Shown here in pieces: positions 8,693-20,600 of a stretch of DNA of 64,000 nt. The stretch covers positions 185,444 through 249,443 of the forward strand of contig NZ_KQ948925.1 of assembly GCF_001514235.1 (NCBI RefSeq). Direction: 5' to 3'. The notes beneath the pieces are model-generated. The model worked only from the letters and a program-made list of their open reading frames with translations. It was not told the DNA's origin and searched no databases. The translations under genes and the position numbers were made by a program. The DNA comes from Streptomyces caeruleatus. GTDB taxonomy: Bacteria > Actinomycetota > Actinomycetes > Streptomycetales > Streptomycetaceae. Every line of letters begins with the position of its first letter. Position 1 is the stretch's first letter.

Positions 8693-11600
8693 GCCGGTCG
8701 AGCAGATGCAGCGGCGCGGGCCGCACCCCGGCGGCCTCCACCGCGTCCCAGTGGGCGAGGGCACGCGGCAGGTCGACGAGGCCATGGGTCAGGGGCAGTG
8801 CGCTCGCGGGGCGGCCGGGACTTCCGAGGTCGGCGTGGAGCAGTGACTCCAGCCGGCACGAGGCCAGGGTGCCCTCGATCCCTGGCGGCCGTACGGCGAA
8901 GCCCGCGCTCGCCACGGCGGGGAGGTCCTCGCCGAGGCGGGTCTCCGTCCGGTCGAGGGCCAGCAGGCCGCCTCCGACGACCAGCACGTCCTGCTCGCGG
9001 CTCATACGGTCCAGTGCGCGCGCGGTGTCGAAGCAGTGCGGGAAGGAGTCGTCGACCACGATCGTGCCGGGCCGCAGCCGGTCGACGTCCAGGAGAGCCG
9101 TCGCGCCGCTGACGGCCGTGACGATCACGTCGGCCTCGTAGACCGCCGCGGGCAGCGTCCGCCCGGACTCCGCGACCCGGACCGGCAGGCCCGGATGCCC
9201 GGACGTCAGGTCCGCCGCCAGCCGTTCGAGCCTCTCGGTGCTGCCGGGCAGGTCGCACAGCAGCAGCCGGGCCGGTGGCCTGGGTGTCTTCGCCAGCAGG
9301 AGTCGCAGGGACGAGGTGCCGATCGAGCCGCATCCGACGACGGCGAGCGCGAGGTCGCCGAGGCTGCGGCCGGTCGCCGCCAGGGCGGAGTGGACCGTCT
9401 TGGTTACGGCGACGGTCGTCGACGCGTGCCCGGTGGTGAGCGCCGCGCTCGTCGTGGTCTCGCGCAGGACGTCGTACCCGTAGCCGGTGAGCGAGGGGAT
9501 CATGCCGGCGAGCGAGACGCAGCGGGCGCCGAGCGAGGCGGCGTCCTCGACGGCACGGGCGGTGCGGGCCGCCAGATCGGGGGCCGGGCTCAGTTCGTCG
9601 GCGAAGAGGGGAAGCGCGACGAAGCCGGAGTTCCCCAGCGGAGTGCTCGTCTCCTCCAGCAGACGGGCACGTCCGTCCGGGAACAGAAGGGCCCGGATCT
9701 CCTCGCGGCCGAGACCGGGGCTGTCGTACGGCAGTCCGGCGAAGGCGGCGAGGTGGTGGGGTGCGGGCAGGTAGCCGACGAGGGCGGCGTCGAGGCGGGT
9801 GCGTCGGCCGCGAACCCTGGGGGCGGTAGCGGTGTCGGCCGTCGCGTCGTGCAGTTGCCCGCGTATCTGCTCCGCCAACCCGGTGACCTCGTCGGCCGTG
9901 AGGGCCGCCGCCGAGGCCCGCACGGTCACCCGCAGTCCCTCCCCGTCAGCCACCGGCCGCACCGCCAGGAACACATCCGTGCCCAGCGGCGGCGGGGCGA
10001 GGGAGGTGTCGGTCTCGTCGGCGTGCAGGGTCAGGCTCCCGTGGGTCTCGGAGTCCAGGGAGGTGAAGTCGAGGAAGGTGAAGAAGAACTGGGCGTGGCG
10101 CGGCAGTCCCGCCGCCGTGCGCAGGTCGCTGGGGCCCTCGGCCCGGGCCAGGTCCGCCTCGGCGGCCACACGTCGCAAGTCGGCGTCGAATGAGGGTGGT
10201 TGGTGCTCGTCGCTGCTGTGCGCCCCGGGCAGGCCCTGACGCGGCTCAGGGCGCGGATCCGGACGCGGCTCAGGGCGCGGATCCGGACGCGGATCCGGGC
10301 GCAGCGTCACCGCTTCCGCGAACGGGCCGAACACCCGGTGTGCGTCCGCCGTGGACTCCTCGCGTCCGGTGACGGCGAGCCCGAGCATCAGGTCACGCCG
10401 GCCGGTGAGTTCCGTGAGGGCGCGGTAGTAGGCGGTGAGCAGCGGCGCGTACAGGGTGCGGTGCGCCGCTCGGGCGAGCCGCCGCAGCCCGCTGGTCGTG
10501 GCGGCGTCCAGGGTGAACCCCGTGGTGTGGAAGGCCGGTTGCGGGTCGGTGTCCTCAGCGCGGTCGGCGGCCGGCCGCCGCAGTGCGGGGGGCGTGTAGG
10601 GCGCGTGGAGGTGGGCACGGTGGGCCTCGGCCTCGGGTCCGACTGGCTGCGGGCGTACGGAGGACTGGGTCACGTGGTCGCGGAAGGTGCTCGCGAGCGG
10701 CGGCAGGCCGTGCGGCAGACCTCGGTCGAGCCGGTCGTACGCGGTGAGCAGTTCCCTGGCGAGGAGGGCGGCGCTGTAACCGTCGCCGATGAGGTGGTGG
10801 GCGTGGACGAGGAGGACGTGCTCGCCGGGTGCCAGGGTGAACAGCCTCAGCCGCAGCAACGGCCAGGCCCAGGGCTCCAGTCGGCGCCCCGCCTCCTCGG
10901 CGATCCGCCGCTCCAGCAGATCGGGGTGGGTGAGGGTCTCCGCCTCCACGGGCAGCCGCAACGAGTCCGGCAGTTCCTGCTGCACGGGCGGGCGGGCACC
11001 GGCCGGGAAGACGGTGCGCAGCATCGGGTGCCGGGCCACCAGGACGTCCACGGCACGCTGGAGGACGTCGTGGCGCAGCGGACCGCTCAGCCGGAATCGG
11101 GCGAGCCAGCCGGAACCCGCGCCCGGGTCGATGGTCCCGGCGAGCAGGAACCCTCGTTGGGAAGGTGTCAGGGCGTAGGGGGTCAGGGCCAGGGGCCCTA
11201 CCGGGGCGGGGTCGGGGTTCGGGTCCGGCGACGGGTCGGTGGTGGCTGCGCTGTCGACGGCCGCCGCGAGGGCGCTGAGCGTGCGGTGGGTGTAGACGGT
11301 GGTCGGACGTGGGACCGCGGGCAGCTCCTCGCGCAGGCGGGCGAAGAGCTCCAGCACCATGATGGAGTCGCCGCCGAGTTCGAAGAAGTCGTCCTCGCGG
11401 GTCACGTCAGGTGCGTCCAGCAGGGCCGACCAGATGCGGGCCAGGGTGCGCTCGGTCGGGGTGGCGGGTGCGGTGCCGGGGTCGGCCTGTGCGGGCTCGG
11501 GGGCGGCGGGGTCGGCCTGGGCGGGGGCGGACTCGGCGGCCAGCAGCTTGCGGTCGATCTTGCCGGTGCCGGTCAGCGGGAGCGCCGGGAGCGAGCGGAT

Positions 11601-14600
11601 GCGGCCGGGCAGCATGTACGGCGGCAGGACGCGGGAGAGGAAGGCGCGTAGCGCGCGGGCGTCCGGCTCCGCCGTGCCGGGGCGGGGCTCGACGTATGCC
11701 ACCAGGCGTTCCTCGACGAGCAGTACGGCGGCGCGGGCGACGTCCGGGTGGGTGAGCAGCGTGGCCTCGACCTCGCCGAGTTCCACGCGGTGGCCGCGGA
11801 CCTTGACCTGGTCGTCCAGGCGGCCCAGGAACTCCAGTACGCCGTCCGGCGATCGGCGGGCCCGGTCGCCGCTGCGGTACCAGCGCCGGCCGTCGCGCTC
11901 GACGAAGGCACGCGAGGTGAGCTGCGGGTCGCCGAGGTAGCCGGGGGTCAGCCCGGTTCCGGCGATGAGCAGTTCACCGGCCTCGCCGGGCGCGCAGGGA
12001 CGCCCGTCCTCGGTGACGACGGCCAGTTCGGTGCCGGCCACCGGCCGGCCGATGGGCAGCTGTCGTACGTCGTCGGCCGGCCGGGTGTCGATGATGTGGC
12101 AGGTGGCGTTGATGGTGGACTCGGTGGGCCCGTAGAGGTTGGAGATCCGGTGCTCCGGTCCCCCGTGTCCGTCGAGCAGGTCGAACCATCGCCGTACGTG
12201 CGCGGCGGGCAGCGCCTCGCCGCCGACGTGGACCCAGCGCAGCGCCGACAGGTCCGGGGGCGTCCCGTCCCGCCTCGCGCGGGTCTCGGCGGCGGTCAGC
12301 AGCCGCTCCCACAGGGTCGGCACCGAACTCCACACCGTGATCCGGTCGTCGACGATCCGGTCCAGGAGTGCCTCGGGGTCGCGCGGGAGGTCCCGGGTGA
12401 GGGTGTGGACGGTGGCGCCGGCCAGCAGCGGTGCCAGCAGTTGGCGTACGGAGGCGTCGAAGCAGACGGACGCCGTCTGCACGAGGCGGTCCCCGGGGCG
12501 GTAGCCGAAGGTGGTCAGGGACCAGTCGAGGTAGTTGAGCATGGACCGGTGGGTGATCGGGACGGCCTTGGGGCGGCCCGTGGAACCCGAGGTGAAGATG
12601 ACGTAGGCGATGGCGTCCGGATCGGCGGGCGTCGTCGCCTCGTTCGGGGTCGGCGCGGCAGGCGTCCGGTCGTCGACCGCGACGGGGGTGATCCCGTCCA
12701 GCGCGGTGACGGCCTCGCGTGTCGCGGTGTGGCAGACGACCACGCCGACGCCGGTGCGTGCCACCTGGTCGCGCATCCGGGCGACGGGATGGGTGGCGTC
12801 CAGGGGGACCCAGCCGGCGCCCGCCCGCAGGATGCCCACGACGCCGACGACGGTGTCCGCGCCCGGTTCGGTGAGCAGGCCGACCAGGTCGCCGGGGCGT
12901 ACGCCACTCGCTCGCAGTCGGGCGGCGAGGGTGCCGGAGGCGGCGTCGAGTGCGGCGTAGGTGAGCGTGGTGCGGCCGGTGTCCACCGCCACGGCCCGCG
13001 GTGCGGCTCGGAACCGGGCGCGGAGGCGGTCGACGACGCCCCTGTCGGTGTCGTGCCGCTGGGGGGCGGTGGTCAACTCACCGACGGCTTCCCGTAGTTC
13101 CTCGACGTACTCCCCCGCGAGGCGTGCGACGGTCTCGCGTCGGAAGAGGTGGGCTGGGTGGTTCCAGGAGAAGTGCAGGGTCGCGTCCGCTTCCCAGCAC
13201 AGCAGTCCGAGCCGGGTCGCGGCGGAGGCGGTGGCCGCCGCGGTCGGGGTCACGGTGACCGGCCAGTCCCGGCCGTGGCGCACGGGAAAGCGGGCGAAGC
13301 TGAACCCGGCCGGGGCGACCGTGCGCGGGGCGGGGCCGGTGGTGGGCAGCAGTGCGGCGATGTCGGGGCTGGCGAGCGTCGCGTGGGACTCCGCCTCGCG
13401 CCAGATCCGCCGCAACCGCCGGGCCAGCGCGGGCACCGGCTCGTCGGGGTCGACGGTGACGAACACCGGCAGGGTGTCGGCGAGCGGGCCCACGAGCCGG
13501 TCGATGCCGGGCAGGGACGTCTCACGGCGGGCACGGGCCACGTTCACGGCGACGGCCCGCTCTCGGCTCCAGCGGGCCAGACAACGGCCGTAGACCGCGA
13601 GGAGCAGATGGAAGAGGGAGACCTCGTGGCGGGCGGCCACCGCACGCAGCGCCTCCGTGAGCGCGGTGTCGAGGGTCGTGTGGTGGTGGGTGAGCGGCGG
13701 CGCCGGGAGCGCTTCCGGGTCCCCGTCGTACGGCAGTGCCCCGGCCGTGACCGCCGCCGTGTGCCGCGCGACGCGGTCACGCCAGTACTGCTGGTCGCGG
13801 GTGAAGGCCGGGGACTGCTGGTCGGCGGCGGCGACGGCCGCGTAGTCGGCGAACTCGGCCTGGGATGCGGGAAGTTGTGGTGGGCGCCCCTGGGCGAGAT
13901 CGGTGTACAGCTGCCAGAGGTCCTCGCTCAGCACCTTGAGGCTGAAGCCGTCAGCGGCGCTGTGGTGGACGACCAGCAGCAGGTGAGCACGTTGGGCGTC
14001 CTGCCGGTCGCGGACCAGGACGGCACGCACCGGGTCCTCGGCGGTCAGGTCGAACGGCCGGTTGTACAGCCGCTGTTCGAGGCCCGGCAGGGACGGCGTG
14101 GCCGTGTCGGGCTCGTGGACCTCGTACCAGCGGGGAGGCCGGTCGGTGGGCTCGGCGGGCGCGGTGTACTGGGTCGGCGGTGTGCCGTCCTCGGTGATCC
14201 GCAGGCGCAGCATCGGGTGGCGGACGGCGAGGTGGGCGAGTGCGCGGCCGAGGAGGTCGGGGTCGAGGGGGCCATGGACGGTCTGGCGCAGATAGCCGTA
14301 GGCGGTGACGCCTTCGTACAAGGCCTCGGTGGTGAGGAAGGCGCGCTGGAGGCGGGTGAGGGGGCGTGGGGTGTGCGCCGGGCCGCGGTGCACGGCGGGG
14401 GCGGGCGGAGGGGGCGTCGGCGGGTTCTGTGCGTCGAGGTGGGCGGTCAGTTCGCCGATCGTGCGGTGCTCGAAGAGCAGGGTGGCGGGCAGGGGCAGGC
14501 CGAGTTCTGTCTCCAGGCGGCGTGCGAGGTCGACGGCGGTCAGCGAGTCGAGGCCGAGGCTGAGGAACTGCTCGTCGTCACCGATGTCGTCGGGGGCCCG

Positions 14601-17600
14601 GTGCAGGGCTTCAGCGAGCAGGCGGCGGATCAGGCCGGCGGTGCGGGCCGGGTCGGTCACGGTGGTGGGGCGGTCCGGTGCGGTACGGGGCGAGGGCGGC
14701 GAGGCGGCAGGCGAACGGCCCGGAAGGGCGACCGCCGCCACGGAACTGCCGCCCTGCTTCGAGGACTTGGGCGCGGGACTCACCAGCACGTGCGCGGCGC
14801 CGGTGGCCACGGCCGCCCGCAGTCCCGCGATGGCGGCCCGCGTGGACATGGGGCTCAGCCCGCGGGCGCGCAGCCGGGTCCCGGCCGGTGACCCGGCGGC
14901 CAGTCCCGCGTCGGCGACGGGACCGAACCCGATCGACTGCCAGGGTCGGCCGGCCGCGCGCTCGGCGGCGGCGAAGGCGTCCAGGAAGGCGTTGGCCGCC
15001 GCGTAGTCGCCGAGCGCGCCGGCGAGGCCGGGCAGCACCGAGGAGACGGACGAGAAGGCGACGCGTACGGCCGGTTCCTGGCCGTACCGGCGCAGTGCCT
15101 GGGCGAGCAGCATGGTGCCCCGTGCCTTCGCGGCGAGCACCTGCTCGATCTCCGCGTCGGTCTTGGCGCGGAGGGTGCCGGGCCGGACCGTGCCCGCGGC
15201 GTGGAAGACGCCGTCCAGCGGCGGCAGGGTGGCGAACAGGGCGTCGACGGCGGCTTCGTCGGACACGTCGGCCGCGTGGTACCGGGCGCGGGCACCCTGG
15301 GCACGCAGGTCGGCGAGCAGTTCGTCGGGCACCGTCTCGGAACGCCCCGTCAGGATCAGTTCGCATGCGCCGCGTCCGGCCAGGTCACGGGCGAGCGCGG
15401 AGCCGAGCCCGCCGGCTCCGCCGGTGATCAGGTAGGTGCCGTCCGGCGGCAGGTCCCCGGTCGGCCCGGAGGCGTCCGACGCCGCGACCGGCGTACGGCC
15501 GAGCCTGCGCCCGGCGCGCCAGGCCACCACGCTGTCGGCGCCCTCGGTGCCCGCCTCATGTCCCGCGTACAGCTCCCGTTCCAGGGCGTCGACCCGGGCG
15601 TCGAGCGGGTCGCGGGAGGACAGGTCCACCGTGCGGGCGACGAGCCCCGGGTGCTCGTCCGGCAGGGCGAGTGCGAAGCCGTGGAGGAGGGCCTGGGCGG
15701 GGCGCGACTGTTCCGTCGAGGTGCCGGTGGCGTACGCGTCCTGGGTGACCAGCAGGAGTCGGGAGCAGTCGGTGGGGAGGAGGTCGAGTACCTGGCGCAA
15801 GGCGGCTGTCGCGAGGGCCGGGGCCTGCTGTGCTTCGGCTCCGGTGCCCTCGTCTTCTCCCAGCCACACCAGGGTGTCCGCCGAGGCCGGGCTGAACGTC
15901 CCGTGCGCGGAGTCGTTCCCCAGGACGGTCACCCCGCGGCCGGTGAGCCGTTCGGCCAGGGCCCGGCCGAGCGCCCGGTCGGTGCCGATCAGCCGCACCA
16001 CGCGGGGCCCGTCAGCGGGCATGAGCGGTGCGGTCGCCCAGGCGAGTCGGCGCACCAGGGGCGTCGCGCCGGGCCTGCGCGGCCAGTGGCGGGTGCGCTG
16101 GTACGGGTACGTCGGGACCTGCGCCCTCGGACGGACGTGGGCCGGCCGGTCCAGAACGGCTCGGTTCAGGGGCGCCCCGCGTGTCCACAGTCGGCCCGCC
16201 GTCTCCAGCAGCGCCCGCGTCCCCGAGGAGTCCGTGTCGCTGCCCGCCGCCGAGGAGAGTCCTGCTGTCAACACCGCCGCGTCCGGGGCGCCTTGGGCCC
16301 TCGCGACCGCGCGGACGGCCCCGCCGAGGGTGTTCCCCGGGCCGAGCTCGACGAACGTGTCGTAGCCCTCCTCCAGCAGCTTCGCGACGGCCGCACCGAA
16401 CCGCACGGGCCGTACTGCGTGTGCCTGCCAGTAGGCGGGTGTGAGGCCAGGCCGCCAGGCGCCGGTGACCGTGCTCAGCATCGGCACCGCCGCCGGTTTG
16501 ACGGTCAGGGCCTTCGCGGCGTCCCGCAGCGGGTCGAGGAGCGGCTCCAGCAGCGGTGAGTGGAAGGCATGGGACACGCGGAGCCTGCGTACGGCCACGC
16601 CCCGCCCCGTCAGTTCCGTGAGCGCACGGTCGACGGCGTCCTCGGTGCCCGAGATCACCACCTGTTCGGGCCCGTTGACGGCGGCGACGCCGAGCGCGCC
16701 GTCGGACGCGGAGACGAGCCCGGCGACGGTGTCCTCGTCGCCCCGGACGGCGGCCATGGCTCCGGGGAGGGCCAGTTCGGCCACCAGCCGTCCGCGTTCG
16801 GCGGCGAACCCCACCGCCTCGTCCAGGGTCAGCGAACCGGCAACGCACGCCGCCGCGATCTCGCCCACGCTGTGCCCGGCGACCGCGTCGACCGGCACCC
16901 CCCACTCCGCCAGCTGCCGGGCCAGCCCCACACCGAAGGTGACGAGCAGCGGCTGAGCCACCTCGGTCCTGGCCAACTCCCCCGGATCCGTGCGGGGATC
17001 GAGGCACCACTCGGCGAGCGAGCGGCCAAGGATGGGCCCCGTCAGCGACGAGGCCTCGTCCAGGACCTCCCGGAACACCGGCGCCGACCGGTACAGATCG
17101 CGGCCTTGGCCGGGTCGCTGCGCCCCCTGGCCCGGCAGGAGGAACACCGTGCGGGGGCGGGACCGGACGGGCGTCGGGTTCGCCGTGGCCGTACGGGCGG
17201 CGTCGAGGCGGTCCGCCAGGTCGCCGTCGGCGAGGACGGCGAGCCGGTAGGGGCCGTCGTCACGCGCGGTGTTCACGGCGGCGCAGACGTCCGCCTCGTC
17301 CGTGTCCGGGTGCGCACGGACATGGGAGGCCAGCTCGGCGGCGGCCTCGCGCAGGGCGTCGGGGCTGCGGGCCGACAGGGTGAGCAGGTGTGGGCCGAGG
17401 GCGGCAGGACGTACGGGTACGGGGGTCGTCTCCGCGGACGACACCTCCGCCACCTCCGCCACCTCCGCCACCTCCGCCTCCTCCAGGACCGCGTGCGCGT
17501 TGGTGCCGCCGAAGCCGAAGGCATTGACGCCGGCGATCAGCGGTCCGGGGGCCTCCCAGTCCCGTTGCTCGGTGAGGAGTTCGAAGCCGGGGGCCACGCG

Positions 17601-20600
17601 TTGCAGGTACGGGGCGGGCGGGCTGGTGTTCGGGGAGGGCGGGAGGCGGCGGTGCTGGAGTGCAAGGACGGTCTTGACCAGGCTGGGCATGCCGGCCGCG
17701 TTGAGCAGGTGCCCGATGTTCGCTTTGACCGAGCCGAGCAGGCGTGGCGTCCCGTCGGCGCGGGGTGGGAAGGCGTGCCCGAGTGAGCGCGCCTCGACGG
17801 GGTCGCCGACCGGGGTGCCGGTTCCGTGCGCCTCGACGTACGAGACCGCGTCGGGGTCGATGCCGCATTCGGCGTAGGCCCGGGTGATGACCTCGCGCTG
17901 GGTGCGCGGGTTGGGGGCGAGCAGGCTCAGCGACCGTCCGTCGTTGTTGACGGCCGTCCCGCGGACCAGGGCGAGCACCGGGTCGCCGTCGCGCGCCGCG
18001 TCGTCCGGGCGGGCCAGGACGAGGGCCGCTCCGCCCTCCCCCGGCACGATGCCGTCGGCGGCGGCGCCGAAGGGGCGGCTGCCGCCCGTCGGGGACAACG
18101 CGCCCGCGCTGTCGAGGAGTCGGTGCCCGGTCGGGGTGAGGGCGAGCTGGACGCCGCCGACCACGGCGACGTCGCACTCGCCGCTGAGGAGGCTGCGCCG
18201 CGCCAGGTGGAGTGCGACCAGCGCCGAGGAGCAGGCGGTGTCCACCGCGAGGGCGGGGCCGTCGAGGTCGAGTGTCTGGGAGAGGCGGGCGGCGACCAGG
18301 TTGGGCAGGTTGCCGGTGAGCGCGCCGGGGTGGGCGGCGAGGTCGCCGTCCGTGGCGTCGGCCAGGATCTCGCGGTATCCGCTGTCGCCGACGGCGGCGA
18401 ACACGCCGATCCTGCGGCCGGTCCGGCGCGGTCCCGCGTACCCCGCGCGCTCCAGGGCCTCGTGGGCCAGTTCCAGGAAGATCCGCGCCTGGGGGTCGCT
18501 CGCGCGGGCCTCCTCATCGTCCATGCCGAAGCAGTCGGCGTCGAAGTCCGCGGGGTCGGGGAGGAAGGAGCCGAAGAAGCCGGGGGTGTCGTCCCAACGG
18601 TCGTCCGGTACCGGCGTCAACGTGTCGCCGCCGGAGAGGAGCAGGTCCCAGAAGGCCTCGGGGGTCTGCGCTCCGGGGAAGCGACAGGCCATGCCGAGTA
18701 CGGCCACCGGTCCCTGCCCCGCGCGCTCGCCGGCCGGCGTCGAGGCCCGCGTCGTCTCGGACGCCGCGTCGCGCCCGCCGAGCAGGGTCAGCACATGCGC
18801 GGCCAGCTCGGCCACGGTGTCGTGGTCGCGCAGGACGCGGGGTTCCACCGTGACGGCGAAGGCGTCCTCGATGCCCGCGAGCACGGCCATCGCCTTCAAT
18901 GAGGACCCGCCGAGGGCGAAGAAGGGATCGTCCCGGCCGACGGCCGCCGGGGAGAGGGCCAGTTCCTCGGCCCAGATCTCCCGGATCGTTTCCTCGACGT
19001 CATGCCGCGACCGCGGCGCGTCGCCCCGCTGAGCGCGTTCCTCCCGCCGTGCGGTCGCCCGCTCGGCCCGTGCCAGCGCCCACCGCTGCTCGACGGCCGC
19101 GTAGGAGCCCGCCGCGAACCGGTCGCGCATCAGCGCCCGCCGCAGCTTGCCGCTCGTCGTCCGGGGAAACGCCCCCGGCGGCAGCGGCAGCACCCGTACG
19201 TCGTCGTGGCCCAGCGCCGCTCGGACCCGGGCCGCCACCGCGTCCAGCACCGCGAGGGCCGTGGCCGGGGCGGGCCGCGCCCACTGCAGGAACACGGCCA
19301 CGCGGTCGCCGCCGGTGTCCGGATCGGTGGACCCGATCACCGCCACCGTGCCCTGCGGCACCCCGGGAGTGGCGGCCGCCGTCTCCTCCAGATCGGCCGC
19401 GTGGAAGGTACGCCCGCCGACGAACACGACGTCCTTGTGCCGGCCGGTGACACACAGCCGGCCCTCACTGAGGAAGCCCAGGTCGCCGGTGCGCAGCCAG
19501 CCTTCGCAGAACGCCGCGGCGCTCGCCTCGGGAGCACGGTGGTATCCGCGTGCCAGTTGCGGACCGTGTACCTCGACATGGCCGATCCGCCGGTCGGCGA
19601 GGACCTGGCCGGAGTCGTCGGTGATCCGGACGCGGCAGTCCTGGACGGGGCGGCCCACGTCCATGAACTCGACGGCGTCCGGGCCGAGTTCGGCGGGCAC
19701 GGCTTTGCCCCGGCTCAGCGCGGCGCGGTCCAAGCACAGCGGCGCGGCGACCTCCCCGAGCGGGGGCACGGTCACGGCGAGCGTGGCCTCGGCCAGTCCG
19801 TACACGGGCAGCATGGCCGTGGCGTCCAGCCCGGCCGGCTCCGCCCTGGCGGTGAACTCCCGCCACACGCGCGGGGCGATGGGCTCCGCGCCCACCAGCA
19901 TCAGCCGCACGCTGCTCAGGTCCAGTCCGGCCCAACCGCTGTCCGGCACCCGCCGCACCGCGAGGGCCAGCGCGAAGTTCGCCGCCGACAGCAGGGTGGC
20001 CCGGTGCCGCGCGACCGACTCCAGCCACAGCGCGGGGCGCTTGGCGAAGGTCAGGGGTTCGAGCCGTATCTGCTTCAGACCGGCCGCCATGGGGACCAGG
20101 TGGGTGCCGATCAGGCCCATGTCGTGGAAGTACGGCATCCAGGTGGCCAGCACGTCGTCGGGCGTGATCTTTGTGGCGGCGCGGATCTGCCGGATGTTCG
20201 CGAGGACGGCCTCGTGGGTGAGTTCCACGCCCTTGGGGTCGCCGGTGCTGCCGGAGGAGAACTGGAGGAACGCCAGGTCCTGCGGGTGCCGGCGGGGCAG
20301 CGCGCGCAACGGGCGGGCCTCGCGCAGAGCGGCCGACCGCAGTGCCCGCACCGGTCCCGGCAGTTCGGAGAGCAGTTCCTCGGTGGCGCCGTCCACCATG
20401 ACGGCGGGCCGGCCGAGGAACTCCCACACCGGTCCGATCCGACGCGCCTGCGGGGCGAGCGGTACGGGCACGAGCCCCGCCGCCAACGCTCCCCAGAACA
20501 TCGGCTGGAAGTCCTCGCCGCCGGCCGCCAGGAGCGGTACGGCGGTGCCGGGCCGCAGTCCCGCCGCGTGCAGGCCGCCGGCCACGCGCAGTGCGTCGTC

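Noticed and set aside
12515..16559. Long plus- and minus-strand frames inside the megasynthase.
   Set aside because: GC-rich DNA keeps alternative frames open; the domain-bearing minus-strand frame accounts for the whole region.
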